From Pleurodeles waltl (Eukaryota; Chordata; Amphibia; Caudata; Salamandridae): a DNA stretch of 64,000 nt. Below the pieces are notes generated by a model. It worked only from the letters and a program-made list of their open reading frames with translations. It had not been told where the DNA came from and ran no database searches. The position numbers were made by a program, and so were the translations under genes. The stretch is from assembly GCF_031143425.1 (NCBI RefSeq), contig NC_090441.1, positions 225,862,928 to 225,926,927 on the forward strand. Direction: 5' to 3'. Positions 34,663 to 45,363 of this stretch are shown piece after piece. Each line of letters starts with the position of its first letter. Position 1 is the first letter of the stretch.

Positions 34663-34689
34663 TCTTATTGTCCTTCGTTTGGGGGGTTG

Positions 34690-37661
34690 TGTAGGAAAGT
34701 ACCATCTTGCCTGGCATGTTACCCCCATATTTCACTGTATATATGTTGTTTTAGTCTATGTGTCATTGGGATCCTGCCAGGCAGGGCCCCAGTGCTCATG
34801 AGTATGTGCCCTGTATGTGTTCCCTGTGTGATGACTAACTGTCTCACTGAGGCTCTGCTAACCAGAACCTCAGTGGTTATGCTCTCTCTGCTTTCCAAAT
34901 TGTCACTAACAGGCTAGGGACCAATTTCACCAATTCACATTGGCATACTGGTACACCCATATAATTCCCTAGTATATGGTACTGAGGTACCCAGGGTATT
35001 GGGGTTCCAGGAGATCCCTATGGGCTGCAGCATTTATTTTGCCACCCATAGGGAGATCTGACAAATCTTACACAGGCCTGCCAGTGAAGCCTGAGTGAAA
35101 TAACGTCCACGTTATTTCACAGCCATTTACCACTGCACTGAAATAACTTATAAGTCACCTATATGTCTAACCTTCACCTGGTGAAGGTTGGATGCAAAGT
35201 TACTTGGTGTGTGGGCACCCTGGCACTAGCTAAGGTGCCCCCACATTGTTCAGGGAAAATTTCCCGGACTTTGTGAGTGCGGGGACACCATTACAAGCGT
35301 GCACTATACATAGGTCACTACCTATGTATAGCGTCACAATGGTAACTCCGAACATGGCCATGTAACATGTCTAAGATCATGGAATTGTCACCCAATGCCA
35401 TTCTGGCATTGGGGAGACAATTCCATGATCCCCCGGGTCTCCAGCACAGAACCCGGGTACTGTCAAACTGCCTTTCCGGGGTCTTCACTGCAGCTGCTGC
35501 TGCTGCCAACCCCTCAGAGAGGTTTCTGCCCTCCTGGGGTCGAGGCAGACCTGGCCCAGGAAGGCAGAACAAAGGATTTCCTCTGAGAGAGGGTGTGACA
35601 CCCTCTCCCTTTGGAAATAGGTGTGATGGCTGGGGAGGAGTAGCCTCCCCCAGCCTCTGGAAATGCTTGGATGGGCACAGATGCTGCTCATCTCTGCATA
35701 AGCCAGTCTACACCGGTTTAGGGATCCCCCAGCCCTGCTCTGGTGCCAAACTGGACAAAGGAAAGGGGAGTGACCACTCCCCTGACCTTACATCTCCCAG
35801 GGTAGGTGCCCAGAGCTCCTCCAGTGTGCCCCAGACCTCTGCCATCTTGGAAACAGAGGTGTTGCTGGCACACTGTACTGCTCTGAGTGGCCAGTGCCAG
35901 CAGGTGACGTCAGAGACTCCTTCTGATAGGCTCTTACCTCTCTTAGTAGCCAATCCTCCTTCCTAGATAGCCAAACCTCCTTTTCTGACTATTTGGGGTC
36001 TCTGCTTTGGGGAATTCTTCAGATACCGAATGCAAGAGCTCACCAGAGTTCCTCTGCATCTCCCTCTTCACCTTCTGCCAAAGGATCGACCGCTGACTGC
36101 TCATGCCGCCTGCAAAACCGCAACAAAGTAGCAAAGACGACTAGTGCAACCTTGTATCGCTTCATCCTGCCGGCTTTCTCGACTGTTTCCTGGTGGTGCA
36201 TGCTCTGGGGGCAGCCTGCCTTCTTTCTGCACCAGGAGTTCTGAAGAAATCTCCCGTGGGTCGAGGGAATCTTCCGCCTGCAACCACAGGCAACAAAAGA
36301 CTGCATCACCAGTCCTCTGGGTCCCCTCTCAGCATGACGAGCGTGGTCCCTGGAACTCAGCAACTCTGTCCAAGTGACTCCCACAGTCCAGTGACTCTTC
36401 AGTCCAAGTTTTGTGGAGGTAAGTCCTTGCCTCCCCACGCTAGACTGCGTTGCTGGGTACAGCGTGATTTGCAGCTGCTCCGGCTCCTGTGCACTCTTCC
36501 AGGATTTCCTTCATGCACAGCCAAGCCTGGGTCCCCGACACTCTAACCTGCAATGCACAACCTTCTGAGTTGTCCTCCGGCGTCTTGGGACTCCCTTTTG
36601 TGACTTCGCGTGGACTCTGGTTCACTCTTCTTCCAAGTGCCTGTTCTGGTACTCCTGCGGGTGCTGCCTGCTTCTGTGAGGGCTCCCTGACTTGCTGGGT
36701 ACCCCCTCTGTCTCCTCATCCAAGTGGCGACATCCAGGTCCCTCCTGGGCCACAACAGCATCCAAAAACCCTAACCACAACCCTTGTTTGCGGTCTTTTT
36801 GCTTGGGAACACCTCTGCAAGCTTCTACACGACGTGGGACATCCATCCTCCAAAGAGGAAGTTCCTAGTCCTCTTCGTTCTTGCAAAACACAAAGCTTCT
36901 TCCATCCGGTGGCAGCTTCCTTGCACCCTCAGCTGGCATTTCCTGGGCTCCTGCCAACTCTCGACACTGTCGCGACTCTTGGACTTGGTCCCCTTGTCTT
37001 ACAGGTCTGGAAATCCACTGTTGTTGCATTGCTGGTGTTGGTTTTCCTTGCTGAATCCCCCTATCACGACCTCTGTGCTCTCTGGGGGTTGTAGGTGCAC
37101 TTTAAACCTACCTTACAGGGTCTTGGGGTGGGCTATTTTTCTAACCCTCACTGTTTTCTTACAATCCCAGCGACCCTCTACAAGCTCACATAGGTTTGGG
37201 GTCCATTCGTGGTTCGCATTCCACTTTTGGAGTATATGGTTTGTGTTGCCCCTATACCTATGTGCTCCTATTGCAATCTACTGTAACTTTACATTGCTTG
37301 CATTACTTTTCTTGCAATTACCTGCATAATTTTGGTTTGTGTACATATATCTTGTGTATATAACTTATCCTCATACTGAGGGTACTCACTGAGATACTTT
37401 TGGCATATTGTCATAAAAAATAAAGTACCTTTATTTTTAGTACTTCTGTGTATTGTGTTTTCCTATGATATTGTGCAGACACCAGTGGTATAGTAGGAGC
37501 TTTGCATTTCTCCTAGTTCAGCCTAAGCTGCTTTGCCATAGCTACCTTCTATCAGCCTGAGCTGCTAGAAACACCTCTTCTACACTAATAAGGGATAACT
37601 GGACCTGGCACAAGGTGTAAGTACCTCTGGTACCCACTAGAAGCCAGGCCAGCCTCCTACA
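34690..37661 (+). repeat. LTR3, old 3' LTR downstream of copy B
   Basis: 2,972 bp from TGTAGGAAAG to CCTCCTACA. It is collinear with LTR1 but has many substitutions and small indels, far more than separate LTR1 from LTR2. It therefore belongs to a different, older insertion. It keeps the candidate splice sites, the polyadenylation palindrome and the hairpin train, including a 56-bp two-tier palindrome at 35375-35430. The sequence following it, TCCAC, begins a truncated LTR, its probable insertion target. Confidence 0.88.
35375..35430. repeat. 56-bp two-tier palindrome in LTR3
   Basis: Outer arms GATCATGGAATTGTC and GACAATTCCATGATC are perfectly complementary over 15 bp. Inner arms CAATGCCA and TGGCATTG are perfect over 8 bp around TTC. 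The younger LTRs keep only a degraded version of this hairpin (for example near 18800-18860). Confidence 0.9.
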
Positions 37662-39203
37662 TCCACTATGAACCCCAAGTACTGCAAACCAGCTATCTGG
37701 GGTTTTCTCTTCAGCTACCGCTGCTGCCACCCCACAGACAGGGTTCTTCCCTCCTGGGGTCTGGGCAGCCCAGTCCCAGGAAGGCAGAACAAAGCATTTC
37801 CTCTGAGAGCAGGGTGTTACACCCTCTATCTTTGGAAATAGGTGTTAAAGGCTGGGAGAGGTAGCCTCCCCCAGCCTCCGGAAATGCTTTGAAGGGCAGA
37901 GATGCTGCCCTCCTTGCATAAGCCAGTCTACACAAGTTTAGGGAACCCCCAGTTCCAGCTCTGGCGTGAAACTGGACAAAGGAAAGGGGAGTGACCACTT
38001 CCCTGTCCATCACCACCCCAGGGTGGTGCTCAGAGCTCCTCCAGTGTGTCACAGACCTCTGCCATATTGTTTCTAGAGGTGTGAGGGCACTCTGGAGGTC
38101 TCTGAGTGTCCAGTGCCAGCAGGTGATGTGAGAGACCCCTCCTGATAGGAGCTTACCTGACTAGGTGGCCAATCCTCCTCTGAGGGCTATATAGAGTCTC
38201 TCCAGTGGGCTTTTCCTCAGATTACGATTTGCAACAGTTCATCAGGGGTTCCTCTGCACTTCTCTCTTCACCTTCTGCCAAGGATCGACCGCTGACTTCT
38301 CCAGGACGCCGGCAAAACTGCAACAAAGTAGCCAGAAGACTACGAGCGACATTGTAGCACCTAATCCTGCTGACTTTCTCGACTGTCTCCTGGTGGTGCA
38401 TGCTCTTGGGGCTGCCTGCCTTCACCCTGCACTGGAAGCCACAAAGAAATCTCCTGTGGGTCTACGGAATCTTCCCCCTGCTTCAGCAGGCACCAAACTT
38501 CAGCTTCACTGGTACTCTGGGTCCCCTCTCATCCTGACGAGCGTGGCCCCTGGAACACAGGTGGAGGAACCAAGTGACCCACACTGTCCAGTGGTCCAAC
38601 TGTCCAAATTTGGAGGAAGTTAGTCCTTGCCTCCCCTCTCCAGACAGTAATCCTGTTCCCCGCGTGATCTGCAGCTACAAGGGCTTCTGTGCACATTTCC
38701 AAGAAATCCTGCATGCACTTCTGAGCCTAGGTCCCCAGCACTCCGTCCTGTGATGCTTAGCTCCCTGAGTTGATCTCTGGTGTCGTGGGACCTCTCTTTG
38801 CAGTGTTGAGACGACTGCCATGTTCAGTCTTCTTGAACCCGTGTTCAGGGACTTCTGCGGGTGCTTCCTTCTTGTGCATGGACTCTCTACGTTGCTGAGG
38901 GCCCCCTCTGACTCTAAGGGAGTATATCCTCTGAGACATTTTTGGCACATTGTCACTAAAATAAAGTACCTTTATTTTTAGTAACTACGAGTATTGTCTT
39001 TCTTATGATATAGTACCTATATGATATAAGTTGTATTGCATGAGCTTTGCATGTCTCCTAGTTCAGCCTTGGCTGCTCTGCTATAGCTACCTCTATCAGC
39101 CTAGCTGCTAGAACATTACTACACTCTATTAGTAAGGGCTAAATGGACCTGGCACAAGGTGTAAGTACCATTGGTACCCACTATAAGCCAGGCCAACCTC
39201 CTA
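37662..39203 (+). repeat. 5'-truncated old LTR fragment
   Basis: From the GCTGCTGCCACCCCACAGACAGG region onward it follows the plus-strand LTR order: the TCCAGCTCTGG block, a TATATAG box, the AATAAAGTACCTTTATTT signal (near 38962), and the U5 end AGCCAGGCCAACCTCCTA at 39203. The first third of the LTR is missing at the junction with LTR3, and several hundred bp are missing internally near 38910. It is the oldest-looking copy and probably the target into which the LTR3 element jumped. Confidence 0.75.
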
Positions 39204-39375
39204 GAACGCTCCTCTAGGCTGCAGGCCATGTCGCATGCTGACGACACTCAGATAATTGTGTCTATCTCGAAAGACTCAAATGCCATTTCGGTTAATTTCA
39301 GTAACTACATGAAGGCAGTGGCCACGTGAATGGGCAAGAATTGATTGAAGCTCAATGGTGATAAAACAAAGGTTC
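39204..39375 (+). pseudogene. LINE reverse transcriptase fragment (CR1/L2-like)
   Basis: The plus strand reads SHADDTQIIVSIS, then NYMKAVA, a stop, MGKN, a stop, LKLNGDKTK. This is the palm-to-thumb stretch of non-LTR RTs (ADDTQ as the catalytic D-D box; WM..N.LKLN.DKT downstream), where both stops fall on conserved Trp codons (TGG to TGA). It is decayed and only about 55 codons long. CR1, L2 and related clades share this pattern, and the clade cannot be fixed from so short a piece. Confidence 0.75.
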
Positions 39376-39379
39376 CTAG

Positions 39380-39894
39380 TTTTTCCTCCTGTTTGACTAG
39401 GACGATACCGGCCGCTATCTTTGCAGGTCGGCGGTATAGTCTTTGCAGCACCCGGGCCATTTTTTGCCCAGATGCATGCGACGCGTAGCGGACGGCTGGC
39501 AACAAGGTAATTTACTGTTGCCGATGTCCGCTTGCAGCGCGAATTGTAGCATACATAGATTACAGGGCAAGCTCTGCATACCGAGTGTATATTGTTTTAA
39601 AGTATTAATGTTTTAAAGTGGTTTTAGTCTACTTTTTAAGTGGAAATCTCTATTGAAAAAATGTTAATTTTGCACAAACGGGGGTAATACAAAGTACGAT
39701 TCTCTCCCTGCATCCTGGTCCGGGTTGAGAGGCCAGGGTGTGGTCACGTAGTGGACCTTGATTCTAGATACCATTTTTCCTCTTGTTTGACTAGGACGAT
39801 ACCGGCTGCCATCTTTGCAGGTCGGCGGTATAGTCTTTGCTGCACCTGGGCTATTTTTAGCCCAGATGCACGCAATGCGTAGCGGGCGTGCCGC
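39380..39894. repeat. pair of about 120-bp direct repeats
   Basis: Segments 39380-39500 and 39774-39894 match closely: a GTTTGACTAGGACGATACCG start, a GGTCGGCGGTATAGTCTTTGC middle, a GCCCAGATGCA end. They are 394 bp apart in the same direction. They lie just upstream of the LINE endonuclease fragment, so they might be tandem 5' promoter monomers, but no function is shown. The 270 bp between the repeats have no recognised content. Confidence 0.7.
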
Positions 39895-40159
39895 TGGCAC
39901 ACGGAAGGCGCACCTAAGGCAAGCCCGTCTGCGCCTGTCTGCGCCAGAACGAGCCCAGAGCCCAGTCTCTGTGTCACAAACATTATAAATAAGGCATTAT
40001 TATATAGAATTAAATATGAGGCAGACGCCCTGCATGCTTTAAACACTTTCACCCAGAGCACTTGTATTAGTGCCATAGACCCGAGGAATAATGAACACCT
40101 ATGCTCCACATGTCAATGGGCCCCTCAACATAACTTGGACCTGCCTATAACCCAGAATA

Positions 40160-40549
40160 TTAAAACAAAAATATATTTTTGCTAACTGTCGCTCCTTAGG
40201 GGCTCATAAGCATGATGTACATCTACTCCTCGAGCAAACTAAACCAATGGCCCTTTTCTTGACCGAAACATGGCTTATTGAAAGCTCAGCGCCTGATGTC
40301 GTTATGGCATTACTCACAGGGTATAAAATAAGTAGACTGGACAGACCCACAAGGGGAGGGGGAATTGCAATAGTATACAGAAACACCTGCTCCATTAGCA
40401 TGTACCCATTACAGATCACAGGATGTGAAAGTATGTTATTTTCCATCAGTATGAGCCCTCATTATACCTTCTCAGGGGATTTGGTGTATCGTCCTCCGGG
40501 GCCCGCTGAAAACTTTCTGTTTTCTTTGGCAGAAAACATTGCGGAATTA
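40160..40549 (+). pseudogene. LINE apurinic-type endonuclease fragment
   Basis: The plus-strand frame reads FANCRSL, LFLTETWL (near 40255) and RPTRGGGIAIVYRN (near 40350), followed by the start of a core sheet region. NxRS, ETWL and the Gly-rich turn are typical of the EN domain of CR1/L2-type LINEs, which nick the target DNA. The frame is open for about 120 codons and is then cut by a MITE at 40550. A few in-frame codons resume after 41114. This fragment lies downstream of an RT fragment, the reverse of the order within one LINE, so two copies are involved. Confidence 0.75.
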
Positions 40550-41114
40550 GGGGGTCATTACGACCTTGGCGGGCGGCTACCGGCGCCCGCCAAGCGGTAA
40601 CCGCCGTGCGGCCGCCAATGCGGCTGCACTCCCGCGGCCCCCATTACGATATCCCCGCTGGGCCGGCGGGCGCAAACCAAGTTTGCGCCCGCCGGGCCAG
40701 CGGGGATGAGGCCACAACATAGGAGCCGGCTCCTAATGGAGCCGGCGGTGTTGCGGCCGTGCGACGGGTGCAGTAGCTGGCCGGGGCCCTGTTAGGGGGC
40801 TCCTGCACTGCCCATGCCAGTGGCATGGGCAGTGCAGGGGCCCCCAGGGGCCCCAGGACACCCCTTACCGCCAGCCTCTTCCTGGCGGTGCAAACCGCCA
40901 GAAACAGGCTGGCGGTAGGGGTGTCATAATCTCCAGGGCAACGCTGCCCTGGCTGATTATCACCACTGGAGCTAAAATGGCGGGAAACCGCCGACCCCGG
41001 CGGTGCGACCCCGGCGGTGCAACCGCGGCGCTAGCGCCGCGGTCGTAATAAGGGCCTCCGTACCGCCAGCCTGTTGGCGGTACGGATGCCACATTACCGG
41101 TCGTAAAGACCACC
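40550..41114. mobile_element. Harbinger-type MITE with TTA target duplication
   Basis: 565 bp of very GC-rich, CGGT/ACCG-repeat DNA. The left end is GGGGGTCATTACGACC and the right end is the complement of GGTGGTCTTTACGACC (14 of 16 positions match). TTA lies on both sides (40547-40549, 41115-41117), the usual PIF/Harbinger target. The left end also matches the Harbinger end at 44557 at about 18 of 23 positions, so the element could have been moved by that family's transposase. No coding capacity is seen. Confidence 0.8.
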
Positions 41115-41147
41115 TTAGTCTGGTCTAAATCCAATTTTACAGAATTA

Positions 41148-41323
41148 GGGACTTATCTGGGTGCCAGGTCTGTGCCTATTGTGGGAACAAAGGTACAGTT
41201 TAGGGAAAGAACACTGGTGCTGGGGCCTGGTTAGCAGGGTCCCAGCACACTTCCAATCATAACTGGCATCAACAAAAGGCAAAAAGTCAGGGGGTAACCA
41301 TGCCAAGGAGGCATTTCCTTACA
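41148..41323 (-). repeat. LTR 5'-end fragment of a related family
   Basis: It ends GGCATTTCCTTACA after GGGGGTAACCATGCC, parallel to the LTR terminus GGGGTAACATGCC...TTTCCTACA of the main family. It contains a hairpin with CTGGG and CCCAG arms near 41220-41255. Only about 175 bp remain. Confidence 0.5.
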
Positions 41324-41350
41324 TGTATATATATATATACATATATATAT

Positions 41351-41481
<131 letters not shown>

Positions 41482-42159
41482 TTTGGTAGTTTATTGCATT
41501 AAAGAAAATGTGTTTCCTATTGTCGATCTTATATTAACCTATTTCCTGTTAATAATAGTCGGTATGCTCCTTCAAAATCTTTGTGTTAACATTCTTCGGT
41601 ATATTTCTTGAACTCTGGTTGTCTTAAATACAGATACAAGATTATCGAATTGGATGCCAATTATATCTTATTATTCTTTGACTGACTTTAAGAGTCAACT
41701 CCAGCCGGAGACTTGTTAATAAACTGTGACAGCCTTCTGCCACTGTAGTTGCTTCTTAACTCCTTAAATATTATCTGTTGTTAATTAGAATTGTTTGTGA
41801 AAGGCATGCAAAGTCAAGTTTCCCTCAAAAACGTTTACCTCACAACAATCGCTCACTCGACACATCTGGATTCCTGTCAGGTCACAGTTGAAGTGCAAAG
41901 CTCTCAAACGGCGTGTGCGTATCATGGCAACTAACTGAATGCAACACTAGAACTACAACTTAACCTTGGAACTTCTCGTCGCCCATCTTGGATTCCTTTC
42001 TTCTGCATTTCCTTTGCAACGTGTGTAACAAACCTTTCTCCAATAAGGACATCATTTTTTCCACTGTGGATACTTCCTCACCAGCACTTCTTTTGCTTTT
42101 TCTTTACGTTTTGCTATTATTACCTGGCAAGTTTGGGGGTTCTTGACAGTACTCTCCCT

Positions 42160-43142
42160 CAAGGAACAGTTCTCCAATTTAGGTTTGTTTGGATATAATC
42201 TTGAGGCATGCACATTATTATGAGTTTCCCAGGATCGTTCTTCCGGACCATACCCTTTCCAGTCAATTAAATAGTATAACTTGGCCTTTCTTATCTTGGA
42301 ATCTAGAATTTGGTTGACCTCATACTCATCTGCAGAGCTAATCTGGATAGGACTCGGAGGAGTGCTTAAAAGAAAATTGGGAGATTTAGCAATGAAACAT
42401 GAAAGATTGGATGTATTTTTAGATGAGATGGTAACTGCAATTTAACTGCCACTGAGTTGATCATTTTGCCTACCTTAAATGGACCAATGAATCATGGCTG
42501 AAACTTTCGGTTTCCTTTGTACCCTCTTGTAAAAATTGGACTTTCTCTTCTCTCCTTATCTGCTTGAGCCTTATATGAGTTATTCGCTCAAATTATGTTT
42601 TTTCTAGCGTTAACTAAGGTGGTCTGTAATCTCTTTATTACTTCTTCCACTACAAGAACTGTGTCATCTTCTTTAACTAGAATTACAGTAGGATGTCTGC
42701 CTTGATTTAGATAAAAAGGGGTGAACCCAGTGGAGGAATGCACAGCATTATAATAAGAAAATTCAGCTCCCCAAACCAACTCTGGGCATTCCTTCTCTTG
42801 ATCAAATAAATAGAGTCTTAGATATTGTTCTAATTCTTGATTCACTCTCTCTGTTTTCCCATCAGTTTCTGGATGATAACTGGTAGAGAAACGTGACTCA
42901 ATTCCTCGTTGCTTAGTAAAAGCCTTCCAAAAGTGGGAAACAAATTGGGATCCCGTGTCAGAAACTAGAATTTTTTTAATCCTGTGAGCTCGCACTACAT
43001 GTTGTGTGAACAACTTGGCAACTTGTGGGGCTCGAGAAATTTCTTTTAAAGGAATGAATTGTGCCATCTTGGTGAAAGTGTTCACAAAAACTAAGAAAGT
43101 GTTAAACCCTTGACTACTAGGAAGATCTACAATGAGGTCCAT
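42160..43142 (-). pseudogene. pol: chromovirus integrase core, GPY/F and chromodomain
   Basis: The frame from 43142 starts MDLIVDLP (first catalytic D), followed by VSDTGSQF (second D, near 42960) and GKTERVNQ (E, near 42860). A stop at 42588-42590 ends it. Downstream frames give [10 protein letters not shown] (GPY/F, near 42480) and a chromodomain with YEVNQILDSK, LIDWKGYGPEERSWE and NVHASRLY (near 42330-42190). The chromodomain normally binds methylated histone H3 and directs integration into heterochromatin. It is intact as a sequence block, but the gene is not. Confidence 0.8.
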
Positions 43143-43149
43143 AGGAACA

Positions 43150-43630
43150 GTATGCCAGGGATGGGTGCTATGGGTAACGGTCTTAAAAAACCTTGTAGAG
43201 CTGTTCTATTGCATTTTTCTTTTTGACACTTTTCGCAGGTTTACACATATTGACTTATCTGAGTTTTCATTTGTGGCAACCAAAAAGTTAGCTGTATCAA
43301 ATCTTGAGTTTTTTAAACTCCTTTTTGTCCAGCCAGTTGATCATCATGGCAAGACTGAAGGACTTTTTCTTGTAATTCTAAAGTTGGTATATACAAAGCA
43401 TATTCATCATATGGTAACTCATCCTTGATCACTCTTTCTGGGGCATCTTTGGACCACTTCAACATTTTTTCTGGTGTTAAAGTTAAAGTTATTTTAATTT
43501 CTTTGGTCAAATCTGCATTGTGAATGGTTAATATAAATTTCTCTGTTGGAATGATCAGACCTTTTTCTGGAAGTTCTTTAGATGCACCAACATCAATTCG
43601 TGCCAAAGCATCTGCCTTGCCATTAGCTTT
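43150..43630 (-). pseudogene. pol: RNase H tail and integrase zinc-finger region
   Basis: The frame at 43625 reads KANGKADALARID, the usual end of a Gypsy RNase H. It is followed by a linker and HDDQLAGQKGV (43340), the first half of the HHCC zinc finger; the CX2C half lies near 43230 in another frame. The RT and the RNase H catalytic residues that should precede it are missing, because the protease frame adjoins directly. Confidence 0.7.
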
Positions 43631-43689
43631 CCAAGGTCATGAAAACAATTCTCTTTACAATAGGAAGAGTTCATTTCTATGGTTCTTTT

Positions 43690-44013
43690 ACTCCAATCAA
43701 TTTGAGGATTATGCTCAGTAAGCTAGGGCAGACCCAAAATTAATTGAAATTGCGGGACATCTATTAAATAAAAAATTATCTGTTCCTGATGCCCACCAAA
43801 ACCTTGAAACTGAATCGGTTCGGTCTCATGAGTAATTGGACTTGAAGAGAGACTGGTGCCATCTACTGCTCTTACTACTTCTAAAGTTATTTTCTTGACA
43901 AATTGAATTCCCATTTTAGGAGCATATTTGATGTAACAAAAATTGCATGTAGCTCCAGAATCAATCCTAACTGATATTCCTTGAATTTCCTTCTCATGAG
44001 TCTTGTCTGACAC
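43690..44013 (-). pseudogene. chromovirus protease
   Basis: VRIDSGATCNF (near 43960) is the D-S/T-G active-site segment, with the dimer and flap region after it. LILGLP followed by a TAG and LTEHNPQIDW is the conserved C-terminal motif, where a Trp codon has become TAG near 43724. Confidence 0.75.
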
Positions 44014-44097
44014 TGTTTGCTGCCATCTGCAAAGTATTTGCTACTCATTGTTCCGAAGGAGTTGTCTTGGTTTCTGCTTCCATCAGGGCAACTCCCC

Positions 44098-44556
44098 CTA
44101 CTGATGAAGCTGACCTTTTTCGAACTGCCCAATATTTGGTTTCTTAGGACATTCTTTAACAAAATGTCCAGATGCACCACAATATAAACACAGTTGATTT
44201 GTTCTTCGCTTTTCCTTTTCTTCTTTAGATAGCGGTCCTCGTATTGAACTAATTTGCATTGGTTCTTCCGCTGCTACTCCTTCTCCTATTCTCATATGAT
44301 AATTTTTTAATCGATCAAATCTCAGTGGGAGGGGCAGATAATCTCTCCTCTTTTCTCCTCTCTGTTCAGTTAACTGATGGTCAATTTGTAATACGAGATC
44401 GATTAATTCGGAAATTTCAGTGGGTCGATTTGGAATTTGTGCCAATGCATCCTTCAATTCATCTTTTAACCCACGATAAAATATAGCAGCCTTTTTTGCC
44501 TCTTGCCAGTTGGTTTCTACTATGAGTTTATTACAATGGGCTAGATAAGCTACTAA
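44098..44556 (-). pseudogene. gag: chromovirus Gag, 5' end cut by Harbinger
   Basis: It reads YLAHCNKLIVETNW into a helical capsid region (FYRGLKDELKDALAQ), then EEPMQISSIRGPLSKEE and a CCHC knuckle CLYCGASGHFVKEC (CX2CX4HX4C, near 44150). The PMQ...RR...LCLYCG...GH...CP layout is that of sushi-ichi and its domesticated relatives (RTL/PEG10 family). No stop is seen in this part. The frame upstream of 44556 is replaced by the Harbinger terminal repeat. Confidence 0.82.
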
Positions 44557-44859
44557 GGCCCTCATTACAACCATGGCGGTCGGTGGTAAAGCGGGGGTAA
44601 CACCGCCAACAGGCCGGCGGTAAAAGAAATGGAACACAGATAGCCACTTTAACACTCCGACTGCCCCGGTGGTAGTAACAAGCACCACAGCGGTAACCGC
44701 CAACAGCCTGGCAGAAGACAATGTACCGCCCACTGTATTATGAGAGGCCAATCTGCCACCTTTTCTGGGGCAGGACCAACGCCATCAAAAGCACAGCGGA
44801 AATAGTGTTCTGAAGGGAATCGACTCACCTCTAAGCACGCAAGGAAGAACTAGCACGCC

Positions 44860-44942
44860 ATGGAGCCCGAGCTGCACATTATTCCCATGCTGGTGTATCT
44901 GCTCATATACTAGGAGTACAAATGTCGACGACGATGACCACG
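44860..44942 (+). pseudogene. Harbinger transposase exon 1
   Basis: ATG at 44860 opens MEPELHIIPMLVYLLIY, then TAG, EYKCRRR, TGA, PR, and a consensus donor GTGAGT at 44943. Two stops show decay. The exon ends after two bases of a codon. Exon 2 at 60639, taken from a TTTTTCTCCCTAG acceptor, supplies the third base and enters exactly the transposase frame. Originally the intron would have been about 4.4 kb; it now also contains the 11.3-kb element D. Confidence 0.6.
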
Positions 44943-45363
44943 GTGAGTACTGCACCTAGCACACAGGGAAGGGGGGAGGAAAAAGAGTGTGACACACACA
45001 CGCAACGTGCAACACCCCCACCCTCACCCTCACCCCCAACACCATACACACAAACACATGCAATAACATTACATATACACCACGTAACCCTCAGGAACAA
45101 CGCAAGGACAAAAGGAATTGAGTCAAATAAGTGTTATATTAGAAATAGTTATAAATACGTTTATAACTCAAAAACAGTATTTACAAAATATCCACAGGCC
45201 CAAAACACATAGGCTAAGCCTACACCTGACTCCTGCCTCAATACGGAGAGAACACTGCAGGGGCATCAGGTCGAAAACACACAAGCACCTCATGGGGACG
45301 GGGAAGGGGGGGCACCTCAGCTGGAAAATGGGACAATGCAACTGCTCCTGGAGGGGGCTACAT

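Larger units (their letters stand above)
18123..37661 (+). mobile_element. Gmr1-like retrotransposon chain LTR1-intA-LTR2-intB-LTR3
   Basis: Three LTRs (18123-21116, 26421-29409, 34690-37661) alternate with two gag-pol internal regions in one direction. LTR2 is followed directly by the primer-binding-site-like sequence and Gag leader of B, and preceded by the polypurine tract of A, so it is shared. IntA and the first 4.27 kb of intB differ at only about 12 sites by eye. After about 33687 intB becomes strongly diverged and LTR3 is an old copy. The 5 bp at the left are CTACC; at the right they are TCCAC, so there is no target duplication. The two ends therefore come from different insertions joined by recombination. 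Confidence 0.85.
41484..44556 (-). mobile_element. chromodomain Gypsy (sushi-ichi-like) element lacking RT
   Basis: The minus-strand order is Gag (44556-44098), protease (44013-43690), the last residues of RNase H plus integrase zinc finger (43630-43150), integrase core (43142-42588), GPY/F and chromodomain (about 42490-42160), then a likely polypurine tract GAGGGAGAG and a probable LTR starting TGTCAAGAAC at 42148 and running to about 41484, with AATAAA at 41488-41493. RT and most of RNase H have been deleted at about 43640-43660. The Gag start is cut off by the Harbinger transposon at 44557. Confidence 0.8.

Noticed and set aside
29410..34689. copy B as an independent insertion
   Set aside because: It shares LTR2 with A without any flanking duplication and is 0.3% different over 4.27 kb.
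38221..38960. host gene exons in the truncated LTR region
   Set aside because: All open stretches are short and collinear with the LTR consensus.
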